A stretch of 64,000 nt of DNA, taken from the NCBI RefSeq assembly GCF_012985205.1, contig NZ_JABEKS010000001.1, forward strand, positions 2,170,001 to 2,234,000, in the 5' to 3' direction. The first letter of the stretch is position 1, and each line of letters starts with the position of its first letter. This stretch comes from Planctomonas sp. JC2975 (GTDB taxonomy: Bacteria > Actinomycetota > Actinomycetes > Actinomycetales > Microbacteriaceae). Of this stretch, positions 25,193 to 33,451 are shown in pieces. The notes below the pieces were generated by a model that worked only from the letters and a program-made list of their open reading frames with translations, did no database searches and was not told the DNA's origin. Made by a program: the position numbers and the translations under genes.

Positions 25193-27415
25193 CTAGGCGA
25201 CGGACCCCTCTGCGGCCGCGATCACGTCGCTGATACGAGCGTCGCCTGCTGCGACCTCGTCGAACTCCGCCTCGATCTCGGCGCGACCGAGCAACTCGGT
25301 CATGCGACGGCGACGCTGACGCGGGATGAGCGTCACGACCGTGCCGCGCTTGCCGGCGCGACCGGTGCGTCCGGAGCGGTGCAGGTAGGTCTTGTACTCG
25401 TCGGGGGCGTCGGCCTGGATCACGAGGTCGACGTCGTCGACGTGGATGCCGCGCGCCGCGACATCCGTGGCAACGAGCACCGACACGCGACCGTTCGACA
25501 GCTTGTCGAGGTTGCGCTGGCGGCGGGACTGGCTGAGGTCGCCGTGCAGCGAGACCGCGGGGATGCCCGCGTCGTCGAGCTGCTCGGCCAGCTGCTCCGC
25601 AAAAGCACGCGTGCGCGCGAAGACGAGCGTCTTGCCGTCGCGGTCCGCGAGCTGCTCGACGATCGCGCCCTTCTCGCGGTGCTCGATGACGAACACGCGA
25701 TGGTCGATCGTGCCGGACGCCTGGTCCTCACCGGCGACCTCGTGAACAGCGGGCTCCACGAGGAACTCGTCGACGAGGTTCGCGACGCCCGTGTCGAGCG
25801 TCGCCGAGAACAGCAGCTTCTGGCCGCCTTCCGCGGTCTGACGCAGGATGCGCTGCACCGGCTCGAGGAAGCCGAGGTCGCACATGTGGTCGGCCTCGTC
25901 CAGCACCGTGATCGCGACCTCGCTGAGGTCGAGGTGGCCCTGGTTGATGAGGTCCTCGATGCGGCCGGGGGTGCCGATCACGATGTCGACGCCGCGACGC
26001 AGCGCGCCCACCTGGCGCGCCTGCGGAACGCCGCCGTAGATCTGCGTGGTGAACAGGCCGACGCTGCGCGCGATCGGCTGCACCGTGCGGTCGATCTGCA
26101 GGGCGAGCTCGCGGGTCGGGGCCATGATGAGCGCACGAGGCGAGCGACCCATGGTGCGCTTGCCGTTCGCCCGGCCGGACTCGGCCCAGAGCTGCATCAG
26201 ACGCTCGACGAGCGGGGCGCCGAAGGCGATGGTCTTGCCGGATCCGGTGCGGCCGCGGCCGAGCACGTCGCGCCCGGAGAGCACGTCGGGGATCGTCGCC
26301 GCCTGGATCGGGAACGGGCTCGATGCGCCGAGCTCGTTGAGGGCACGGACGATGTTGCCACCGAGCCCGAGGTCGGCGAACGTCACGCCCTCGACGTCGG
26401 ACGCCTCGATCGCCTCGGCCTGGAGCCGCTCGAGCACCACGTCGTCGTTCGGCGTGAAGCCGTGCTGTTCGTCCTTCTTCGGGTAGAAGTCGGAGTCGCG
26501 TCGCTCGCGCGGAGCGTCAGAGCGTCGGTCGTCGAAGGACCGACGGGGACGGTCGTCATCGAAACGACGAGCCGGACGGTCGTCGAAGGAACGGCGAGAG
26601 CGATCGTTGTCGAAGGAACGACGCGGACGGTCGTCGTCGAACGAACGACGCGGACGGTCGTCGTCGAACGAACGACGCGGACGGTCGTCGTCGAACGAAC
26701 GACGCGGACGGTCGTCGCCGTAACGACGAGCCGGACGGTCCTCGAAGCGACGGGCGGGGCGCTCATCGTTGTCGAAGCGGCGGGCAGGACGCTCGTCATC
26801 CCGACGCGGACGGTCGTCGAAACGACGAGCGGGGCGCTCGCCGCTGTCGAAGCTGCGACGGGGACGGTCGTCATCGAAACGGCGAGCAGGACGCTCGTCG
26901 TTGAAGCGACGCGGACTGTCGTCGTCGTATCGACGTGCCGGGCGGTCGTCACGGCGCTGACGGTCGGCGCGCTGCGCCGAGCTCGTCGACGTGTCGAAGG
27001 AACGGCGCTCGCCGGACTGGCGGCGGTCGTCACCGTACGAGCGGGTGTCGTCGCGGTTGCCGCGGCCGTGTCCGCGGTCGTCACGGGCCGGACGGCCGTA
27101 CTGGCCGCGCTCGTCGCGCTGGCCGCGGTATCCGCCGTTGTCGCGCGACGGACGCGAGTACTCGCCGTCGCCACGGGACTCGTCGCGTACGCCGCGGGCA
27201 CGCTCGGGTGCGTGACCGCGGACGGCGCGGTCGTCGGCCGTCCAGCGGCGCTTCTTGGGGGCATCAGCGTCTTCAGGACGGTATCCGCGGTGGCCGGCGC
27301 TGCGGCTGCCCGGCTTGGCGGCCGACTTGGCGCCGTACGGCTTGTGACCGCCGGACTTCTTGGCGTAGCTGGGGTCGAAGTTCGGTCGACCGGCAGGTTT
27401 CTTGTTCTTGGGCAT
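25193..27415 (-). CDS. DEAD-box ATP-dependent RNA helicase with long repetitive N-terminal tail
   Basis: 740 residues. The helicase core occupies about 344-740: Q-motif region [18 protein letters not shown], motif [11 protein letters not shown] (386-395), PTRELA, TPGR, LDEADHM (DEAD), SATLD, and C-terminal [13 protein letters not shown]. It remodels structured RNA (ribosome assembly, cold adaptation, decay). The first 343 residues are disordered and extremely rich in Arg/Asp, with repeated RPRRSFDDD and RPARRFDD units, unlike normal bacterial members, which carry such tails at the C-terminus. About 280 bp separate it from ltrA upstream on the same strand; that gap could hold a long 5' leader. 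Confidence 0.95.
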   Translation of the reverse strand: MPKNKKPAGRPNFDPSYAKKSGGHKPYGAKSAAKPGSRSAGHRGYRPEDADAPKKRRWTADDRAVRGHAPERARGVRDESRGDGEYSRPSRDNGGYRGQRDERGQYGRPARDDRGHGRGNRDDTRSYGDDRRQSGERRSFDTSTSSAQRADRQRRDDRPARRYDDDSPRRFNDERPARRFDDDRPRRSFDSGERPARRFDDRPRRDDERPARRFDNDERPARRFEDRPARRYGDDRPRRSFDDDRPRRSFDDDRPRRSFDDDRPRRSFDNDRSRRSFDDRPARRFDDDRPRRSFDDRRSDAPRERRDSDFYPKKDEQHGFTPNDDVVLERLQAEAIEASDVEGVTFADLGLGGNIVRALNELGASSPFPIQAATIPDVLSGRDVLGRGRTGSGKTIAFGAPLVERLMQLWAESGRANGKRTMGRSPRALIMAPTRELALQIDRTVQPIARSVGLFTTQIYGGVPQARQVGALRRGVDIVIGTPGRIEDLINQGHLDLSEVAITVLDEADHMCDLGFLEPVQRILRQTAEGGQKLLFSATLDTGVANLVDEFLVEPAVHEVAGEDQASGTIDHRVFVIEHREKGAIVEQLADRDGKTLVFARTRAFAEQLAEQLDDAGIPAVSLHGDLSQSRRQRNLDKLSNGRVSVLVATDVAARGIHVDDVDLVIQADAPDEYKTYLHRSGRTGRAGKRGTVVTLIPRQRRRRMTELLGRAEIEAEFDEVAAGDARISDVIAAAEGSVA
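26623..26703 (-). repeat. Three perfect 27-bp coding repeats in the helicase tail
   Basis: Units at 26623-26649, 26650-26676 and 26677-26703 are identical and encode the nonapeptide RPRRSFDDD three times. Further imperfect copies flank them. The unit is a multiple of three, so copy-number change keeps the frame. Confidence 0.9.
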
Positions 27416-27696
27416 GAGGATTCTTCTGGGTTGATCTCGAGTGTGCAGGGCAGAACCCGCGACAAGCCGTCGCGTCCTTGCAGAACCTCGGGCAGGCAGC
27501 GACGAACGCCGCCTTCATGAGGACCGTTTTCCATACAGGGCCATCCGCCACGGCGCACATCGACGCAAGAGGTGCGGATCGCACCCGGCGGAACCGGCCC
27601 AACAGACTTACAAACCCATCCGCGCGACCGCGCGGTGTCCAGAGCCGACCGATCAAGTCTACAGGACGCGTGCCTGGCAGCCCTCTGGGCGCCGCA
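27416..27696. other. Gap between ltrA and the DEAD-box gene
   Basis: About 280 bp with no recognisable gene. It is the presumed promoter and leader region of the helicase gene; AGAAG-type purine runs precede its ATG. I saw no clear terminator for ltrA here, so read-through is possible. Confidence 0.45.
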
Positions 27697-28854
27697 TCAC
27701 GCGCGCCGGAGCATCCGCTCGGCCACGAGGGCCAGCACCACGACCAGCACGACCGCCGCCAACTGCACGATCACCGGGTCGACGAGCCCCAGCAGTCCGG
27801 TCGAGAGCACGAGCACGGCAGCGACGATGCGCCAGGCGACGTGTCCAAGTCCGAGCGTGAGCCGGTATGCCACATCGCCGGCCAGGAACAGCGCGACACC
27901 CGCGGCGATGAACCACGCGAACGGTGCAGGCGCGACGGCGAAGGCATCCGCGAGCGCTCCGTGCAGACCGGATGCCAGGTAGATGAGCCCCACGATCATC
28001 ACCAGGTGATCGACGTAGTAGGCGGTGACCCCGATGGCAGCCCGACGCTGCGGCGAGGCATCCGTCATCACGGCGACGGCGCGTTCGTCGTCGCCCGTGA
28101 AGTAGCACCACCACAGGGATGCGACCACCGCGACAGTCGCGACCGCGCCCACGATCGCTGCGCCGAGCTCGTGCTGCGCCAGCCCGGCCCCCACCGAGAC
28201 GATCGACTCGCCGAACACGATGATCATGACGGCGCCGTGCCGCTCGACGAAGTGCTCGGGACCGAGCGCGAAACCGACGCGCCGGGCGATCACCGCCGAC
28301 ACCGCGAACAGCACGAACGGTACGAGGAAGAACACCCAGTCGAGCGGCCCCTCGACGAATCCCGACGCGATCAGGCTGAGGGCGGCGAGCAGGTTGAGCG
28401 GTCCGACCCGCAGCATGGCGCGCATGCCGCTCGCACCGCCGCGACCGATGAAGAGCCCGGCGTGGATGACGACGACGACCGCGTAGCAGACGCCGAAGAC
28501 CAGTCCGAGCTCGCCCCACGCATCCCCGATCGTCAACGACATGACCAGGAACGCCGCCATCGCCGCGATGAGAAGCAACCGGCTCAGCACCGTCTGCTCC
28601 GCCGCCTGGTTCGTCAGCCAGCAGTACGCGTCGTACATCCACCACACGACCCCGACGGTGATGGCGGCCTGCACGGCGACGACGATCGTCGGATGCTCCA
28701 CGATCGACTCCGCCACCTGACTCACCGTGTACACGAAGACGAGGTCGAACAGCAGCTCGAGCGTCGACACCCGCGACGCGATGCTGCCGGTCCGTGCAAA
28801 GGCGCGAGGTCCCTGCGAGGCTGCGGTCACCACCCCATTCTCGGATGCCTGCAC
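27697..28854 (-). CDS. ltrA: Low-temperature-requirement A (LtrA) family membrane protein
   Basis: About 385 residues with roughly ten to eleven membrane helices. Family landmarks: STLELLFDLVFVYTVSQVAE near the N-terminus, VVWWMYDAYCWLTN, and EHFVERHGAVMIIVFGESIVSVG in the middle. LtrA was named from Listeria growth at low temperature; its biochemical role is unknown. The start is ambiguous among GTG 28854 (GAAGAA before it), 28833 and 28830; all are in frame. It is divergent from the esterase gene, with about 126 bp between. Confidence 0.92.
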   Translation of the reverse strand: MQASENGVVTAASQGPRAFARTGSIASRVSTLELLFDLVFVYTVSQVAESIVEHPTIVVAVQAAITVGVVWWMYDAYCWLTNQAAEQTVLSRLLLIAAMAAFLVMSLTIGDAWGELGLVFGVCYAVVVVIHAGLFIGRGGASGMRAMLRVGPLNLLAALSLIASGFVEGPLDWVFFLVPFVLFAVSAVIARRVGFALGPEHFVERHGAVMIIVFGESIVSVGAGLAQHELGAAIVGAVATVAVVASLWWCYFTGDDERAVAVMTDASPQRRAAIGVTAYYVDHLVMIVGLIYLASGLHGALADAFAVAPAPFAWFIAAGVALFLAGDVAYRLTLGLGHVAWRIVAAVLVLSTGLLGLVDPVIVQLAAVVLVVVLALVAERMLRRA

Positions 28855-28980
28855 TTCTTCACCGCGACCGTGGCTTACCCTCAGTGCAGTCGTACCTGTC
28901 CACCGCAGCCTCACCGTCCGCATCACCCGGCTCCTCCCGCGCCACGCGAACGCAGCCGCCCGCCGAGAACCGAGTCGCCC

Positions 28981-30003
28981 GTGCCACGAGCACAACGTGC
29001 GGATCGCCGCCACCACACCCGCCGACGTGGCCTGATCGTCCCGTTCGCTGCTGCAGCGATCGCGACAGTGGCTGTCGCTGGGATCCTGATCTCCGCACCC
29101 CGTGCGCACAGTTCATCCGTGCGCGCCACGACGGCGGCGCAAGCGGCTTCCGGAACCGTTCACGACGCCGTCGCATCACGGACGTCGGGGATCGCGTCGT
29201 TCGTCGCGCCGGGCGGAATCCGCACGAGTCGCAACGTGCGATATGCGTCGGCGCCGGACGGCACGCCGCTCGATCTGGATGTCTGCTCGCCGGTGACCGC
29301 GGGAACGGAGCGCCCGGCCGTCCTCCTCATCCACGGGGGCGGATGGGCGCGCGGCGACAAGGGCACCACCGCATACCACGCGGTGTGCGAATGGCTCGCG
29401 GCCGAGGGATTCGTCACGTTCTCGGCCGACTACTCGCTCGGCGAGCCGGGCCGCTTCCCCGTCGCACCGAACGAGCTGCGCTCCGCGATCGCCTGGATGC
29501 GCACGCCGGCGACCACTGTCAGGTACGGCTTCGATCCGGCCCGTATCGGCCTGGTCGGGGGTTCGGCCGGCGGCAGCCTGGCCGCACTGCTGGCCACGGA
29601 GGGATCGGGACCGACGGATCGCGGCACCCGCGTCGCCGCTCTCGTCGACCTGTCAGGTCCGGTAGACCTCACCGCGAACGGCCAGTCGCTCGGGCATCCG
29701 GGAGCAGGGCTGCAGTCACTCGTGCTCGGCTATCTCGGCTGCGCATCGTTCGCGAACTGTCGGCAGGCATCCGCGGCATCCGCCATCACGCACGTCGACT
29801 CGAGCGACCCGCCCGCATTCATCCAAGGATCGGAGCGGGACTTCGTGCCGCACGAGCAAGGTCAGGCGTTCGCAGCAGCCCTCGAACGTGTCGGCGTGCC
29901 GACCAGGATGCGAATCGTTCCCGGCGACCGCCATTCGATCGCCGAGCTGGATGCGGCCAGCAGAGCCGCCGTCGCCGCGTTCCTGCACCGCTATCTCGGC
30001 TGA
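28981..30003 (+). CDS. Alpha/beta hydrolase (HSL/BD-FAE-type esterase) with N-terminal membrane anchor
   Basis: 340 residues from GTG 28981. An Arg/His-rich start (RADRRHHTRRR) is followed by a hydrophobic segment (about 17-38) acting as signal or anchor, so the enzyme is extracytoplasmic. Catalytic features: oxyanion HGGGW (118-122), nucleophile elbow GGSAGG with Ser195, an acid in SERDF and a His in GDRHS. Cys pairs CSPV and CASFANC could form disulfides outside the cell. Substrate: short esters, probably, as for the family. No gene upstream shares its strand, so it is monocistronic or reads into the GNAT gene. Confidence 0.88.
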   Translation: MPRAQRADRRHHTRRRGLIVPFAAAAIATVAVAGILISAPRAHSSSVRATTAAQAASGTVHDAVASRTSGIASFVAPGGIRTSRNVRYASAPDGTPLDLDVCSPVTAGTERPAVLLIHGGGWARGDKGTTAYHAVCEWLAAEGFVTFSADYSLGEPGRFPVAPNELRSAIAWMRTPATTVRYGFDPARIGLVGGSAGGSLAALLATEGSGPTDRGTRVAALVDLSGPVDLTANGQSLGHPGAGLQSLVLGYLGCASFANCRQASAASAITHVDSSDPPAFIQGSERDFVPHEQGQAFAAALERVGVPTRMRIVPGDRHSIAELDAASRAAVAAFLHRYLG

Positions 30004-30104
30004 GCAGCGGATCGTCGTGGCTGGGTCCCGAGGCGTCCGCCCGGCGGCTCGTGCACTATCTGCGCGAAACGCGGCCGACACATTCCCGACCTAGCATGAA
30101 CGCC

Positions 30105-30584
30105 ATGCCGGAGAGCCCGTCCACCATCACGATCGGCCTCGAGTCGCCGTACGCGAACGGCATCGAAGAGCTGCTGCGCCTCGGCGCCGAGTACTCGCTC
30201 TCGTTGTATCCGCCGGAGGAGTGCTTCCTGCTCACGCCCGCCGAGCTCGACGAGCCGGGTGTGCGACTTTTCGTCGCACGTGATGACGCCGGTGGCGCAC
30301 TGGCCATGGGCGCCCTCGTCGCACGGCACGACGAGGGAGAGCTGAAGCGGATGTTCGTGCATCCGGATTCCCGCCGCCTCGGCCTCGCCTCACGCATCCT
30401 GACCCGGATCGAAGACGCCGCGATGGCGCAGGGGCTTCCCCGCCTGGTGCTGGAGACCGGGCCTCTCCACGATGCGGCGCTGGCCTTCTACCGCCGGCAC
30501 GGATACGTTCCGATCCCGCGGTTCGGCCCCTACGTCGGTTCGCCGTCGAGCGTCTGCTTCGCGAAGGAGCTCGGGGCTTCCTGA
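30105..30584 (+). CDS. GNAT-family N-acetyltransferase
   Basis: 159 residues. Acetyl-CoA binding motif A is LKRMFVHPDSRRLGLASRIL (R/QxxGxG/A variant RRLGLA), motif B includes GLPRLVLETG, and HDAALAFYRRHGYVPI is the late Tyr-bearing segment typical of YjdJ/PhnO-like small-molecule acetyltransferases. ATG 30105 is preferred because TAGCAT (30092-30097) lies seven bases before it; ATG 30096 overlaps that hexamer. Substrate unknown. Confidence 0.9.
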   Translation: MPESPSTITIGLESPYANGIEELLRLGAEYSLSLYPPEECFLLTPAELDEPGVRLFVARDDAGGALAMGALVARHDEGELKRMFVHPDSRRLGLASRILTRIEDAAMAQGLPRLVLETGPLHDAALAFYRRHGYVPIPRFGPYVGSPSSVCFAKELGAS

Positions 30585-30719
30585 GCCGACGCCCCGAATG
30601 CGTGCGCCGTTCCCTCGTGCACAGCGCGCGACCCGGACGCGAACGGGCGCAGCCCCCGGACCCGCACGTGCACACCCGGATCCGGGAGTGCGCGAGGCAT
30701 GAGTCGTTTCGTTTCCCCC

Positions 30720-30731
30720 TATCGTGGTGCC
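30720..30731 (+). promoter_or_regulatory. -10 hexamer and leaderless start of proS
   Basis: TATCGT at 30720-30725 is followed by six bases and then GTG at 30732, with no ribosome site. This fixes the proS start at 30732 rather than ATG 30699. Confidence 0.6.
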
Positions 30732-32153
30732 GTGGCTCACAACGACGGCCCCGGCGTTCTGGCGTCGGTGCGCGATGACTTCCCCCGCTGGTATCAGGAC
30801 GTGCTGGAGAAGGCCCAGCTCGCCGACAACGGACCGGTGCGCGGCACCATGGTCATCCGACCGTATGCGTACTCGATCTGGGAGCGGATGCAGGCCGACG
30901 TCGATGCGCGCATCAAGCGCACCGGTGCCGAGAACGTGTACCTGCCGCTGTTCATCCCGCAGTCCTATCTCGAGCGCGAGGCGGAGCACGTCGAGGGCTT
31001 CAGCCCCGAGCTCGCCGTCGTCACGCACGCCGGCGGCAAGGAGCTGACCGAGCCGGTCGTCGTGCGACCGACGAGCGAGACCGTCTTCGGCGAGCTGATG
31101 GCGAAGTGGGTTCAGTCCCACCGCGATCTGCCGATGCTGCTCAACCAGTGGTCGAATGTCGTGCGCTGGGAGCTGCGGCCTCGCCTGTTCCTGCGCACCA
31201 CCGAGTTCCTCTGGCAGGAGGGGCATACCGCCCACGCGACAGCCGAGGATGCTGCCGCGTACGCGCGCCGCATCCATCTCGAGGTGTATCGCGACTTCCT
31301 GCAGGAGACGCTCGCCATTCCCGTGCTGGTCGGGGTGAAGAGCCCCCGCGAGCGCTTCGCCGGCGCGATCAACACCATGACGTGCGAGGCGATGATGGGC
31401 GACGGCAAAGCCTTGCAGATGGCGACGAGCCATGAGCTGGGCCAGAACTTCGCACGCGCCTTCGACATCGGATACACGGATTCCGCCGGCACGGTACAGA
31501 CGTGCTGGACGACCTCGTGGGGGTCGAGCACGCGCATGATGGGCGGGCTGATCATGTCGCACGGCGATCAAGCCGGTCTTCGCGTGCCGCCGCGCATCGC
31601 GCCGATCCAGGCGGTCGTCGTCGCCGTGAAGGACGACGAGCGCACCGTTGCTGCGGCATCCGCGATCGCCGATGAGCTCACGGATGCCGGGGTGCGGGTG
31701 CGTCTCGACGCGCGCAGCACACCCGGCTTCGGCCGCCGCATCGTCGAATGGGAGCTCAAGGGTGTTCCGCTGCGCATCGAAGTCGGTCCGCGCGACTTGG
31801 ATGCGCAGCAGGCAACGATCGGCCGTCGCGACGTGCAGGGGAAGACGACCCTGCCGCTGGATCAGCTGCGCACCTCGGTGCCGGTGCTTCTCGACGCGAT
31901 GCAGGCAGAGTTGTTCGAGCAAGCCTCCCGGCGGCTCGCCGAGAACACCGCCGACGTGGAGACCGTGACGGAGGCGGTCGCCGCTGCGGCCTCGGGCTTC
32001 GCTCGGATTCCCTACGCCGCGCTCGGCGAGAGCGGCGAAGACGAGCTCGCCGCGAGTGCCATCACCGTTCGCTGCCTTCAGACCGCTGAAGGCGGCCTGC
32101 CGGCCGCCGACACCACGGAGGACCTGTTCGCGATCGTGGGCCGCAGCTACTGA
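30732..32153 (+). CDS. proS: Proline--tRNA ligase, archaeal/eukaryote-like class
   Basis: 473 residues. Class II synthetase motifs: VRGTMVIRPYAYSIWERM (motif 1 region), PTSETVF and RWELRPRLFLRTTEFLWQEGHTAH (motif 2), and TSWGSSTRMMG (motif 3 region), then a short anticodon-binding domain and C-terminal domain. The length and the absence of the large editing insertion place it with the Thermus/archaeal-type ProRS rather than the E. coli type. Charges tRNA-Pro with proline. The extra upstream 11 codons from ATG 30699 would include a promoter-like TATCGT, so GTG 30732 is chosen. Confidence 0.96.
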   Translation: MAHNDGPGVLASVRDDFPRWYQDVLEKAQLADNGPVRGTMVIRPYAYSIWERMQADVDARIKRTGAENVYLPLFIPQSYLEREAEHVEGFSPELAVVTHAGGKELTEPVVVRPTSETVFGELMAKWVQSHRDLPMLLNQWSNVVRWELRPRLFLRTTEFLWQEGHTAHATAEDAAAYARRIHLEVYRDFLQETLAIPVLVGVKSPRERFAGAINTMTCEAMMGDGKALQMATSHELGQNFARAFDIGYTDSAGTVQTCWTTSWGSSTRMMGGLIMSHGDQAGLRVPPRIAPIQAVVVAVKDDERTVAAASAIADELTDAGVRVRLDARSTPGFGRRIVEWELKGVPLRIEVGPRDLDAQQATIGRRDVQGKTTLPLDQLRTSVPVLLDAMQAELFEQASRRLAENTADVETVTEAVAAAASGFARIPYAALGESGEDELAASAITVRCLQTAEGGLPAADTTEDLFAIVGRSY

Positions 32154-32190
32154 ACGGATGCGGAGAACGCGCCATCGGCGCGCTCGGCGC

Positions 32191-32670
32191 TCAGCTCTGG
32201 AACACGGCCTCCGGCGCATTCGCGATCGCGAGTTCGATCGAGCGCACGAACCGCGGCGCCATCTCCGGCAGCTCGCCGACGGCGTACCAGCGCACGTCGA
32301 TGTTCTCATCGTCTCCGACAGCGGCGTCGCCAGACACATACCGGCAACGGAATACGGTGTCGAGGTACTGCGCACGATCACCGTTGGCGTACTCGATCGG
32401 ATCCGTGACCACGACCCACACCAGCCGTTCCGGCTCGACGACCACGCTCGCCTCTTCGAGCGCTTCACGTCGCGCGGCAACGGCGGGCTCCTCGCCCGGC
32501 TCGACACCGCCGGTGATCGGCGTCCACTCTCCCGTGTCGGAGCGACGCACGAGAAGCACCTGCTCGGTTCCAGCCTCGCCCCGCAAGACGACGGCCGTCG
32601 TGCCGCTCAGCCACAGCGGCATCGTGCCGATCTTCTCGCGGAGTGCGACGACGAATTCAGGAATCGGCAT
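32191..32670 (-). CDS. NUDIX hydrolase
   Basis: 159 residues. The Nudix box is GGVEPGEEPAVAARREALEE, ending ASV where the consensus has a Gly (REUxEExGU read as REALEEASV), so the last Gly is Ser. The Mg-binding Glu residues are kept. Upstream VLLVRRSDTGEWTPITGG is typical of NUDIX proteins acting on nucleoside diphosphates linked to another moiety. Substrate unknown. It overlaps the upstream methyltransferase gene by 14 bp, so the two are an operon. Confidence 0.92.
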   Translation of the reverse strand: MPIPEFVVALREKIGTMPLWLSGTTAVVLRGEAGTEQVLLVRRSDTGEWTPITGGVEPGEEPAVAARREALEEASVVVEPERLVWVVVTDPIEYANGDRAQYLDTVFRCRYVSGDAAVGDDENIDVRWYAVGELPEMAPRFVRSIELAIANAPEAVFQS

Positions 32671-33427
32671 GCTTCGAGCGTATGCCAGGCAGAGCCGGCG
32701 TCGGGGCGACCCAGACCGCGGTGTACCGCCAGAAGAGCGCGCGGCGGATCGTCACGCCGGGGATCACCGCACGCGCGACATCCGCGATCTCCTCGAGCGT
32801 CTCACGCGGTTCGGCCGTCGGAGCCGTCATGCTCTGCGGCGCCGCCTGCACTCTTCGCGGCTGTCGTAGCGCACCCATCACGGGGTTGAGCACCAGGGAG
32901 GCCACCGACCACCGCAGGTCGGCAGCGGTCTCCTTCGCCAGCCCGACGATCACCAGGCGTCCTCCCGGTCGCACCAGCGAGCGTGCCTTCTCGAGCGTCG
33001 GCGCAAGCGGGAGGTGGTGGAGCACCGCCACGAACGTGACGAGGTCGTAGCCCGGTTCGGTGCGGCCGGGTCGGGGATCGGCTTCCCCATCGTTCTCGGG
33101 ATCCATCTGGCCAGATCCGTCGAGGGCCAGCTCGTCGAACGTCCCCTCTCGCACGACCGCGGACCGGATGCCGGCCACCGTGGCGCGGGCGCGAGCTGCG
33201 GTCTCCGCGTCTGGTTCGATGCCTGTGACGGTCTCCATGACATCCGCCAGCGCGCGCAGCAGGTTGCCCGTTCCGCAGCCCACATCGAGCGCGCTGGTAC
33301 CGCCGCTCCGACGGACCAGACGTGCCTGCCGCGACACCCAGGGGATGTACGCGTCATTGTGGGACCACGGATGCGCCGCGTTGAAGCGACTCAGGCCGTG
33401 GAGCAGGCGCGTCGTGATCGTTCCCAC
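32657..33427 (-). CDS. Class I SAM-dependent methyltransferase
   Basis: 256 residues. SAM motif I LDVGCGTGNLLRAL (about 47-60), acidic IEPDAE, then motif with YDLVTFVAVLHHLPL and LVRPGGRLVIVGL. This is the Methyltransf_11/25 layout. A charged insert (MDPENDGEADPRPGRT) sits before motif II. Target unknown. GTG 33427 is seven bases downstream of TACGCT (33435-33440) without a ribosome site. Its 3' end overlaps the NUDIX gene. Confidence 0.9.
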   Translation of the reverse strand: MGTITTRLLHGLSRFNAAHPWSHNDAYIPWVSRQARLVRRSGGTSALDVGCGTGNLLRALADVMETVTGIEPDAETAARARATVAGIRSAVVREGTFDELALDGSGQMDPENDGEADPRPGRTEPGYDLVTFVAVLHHLPLAPTLEKARSLVRPGGRLVIVGLAKETAADLRWSVASLVLNPVMGALRQPRRVQAAPQSMTAPTAEPRETLEEIADVARAVIPGVTIRRALFWRYTAVWVAPTPALPGIRSKHADS

Positions 33428-33451
33428 CCGCGGCAGCGTAGCGGTCGGCGG

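Noticed and set aside
24989-27520. Very long open frame on the + strand opposite the DEAD-box gene
   Set aside because: It is the antisense of the Arg/Asp repeat tail; composition is repetitive Val/Thr/Arg with no domain, start signal or codon pattern of a gene.
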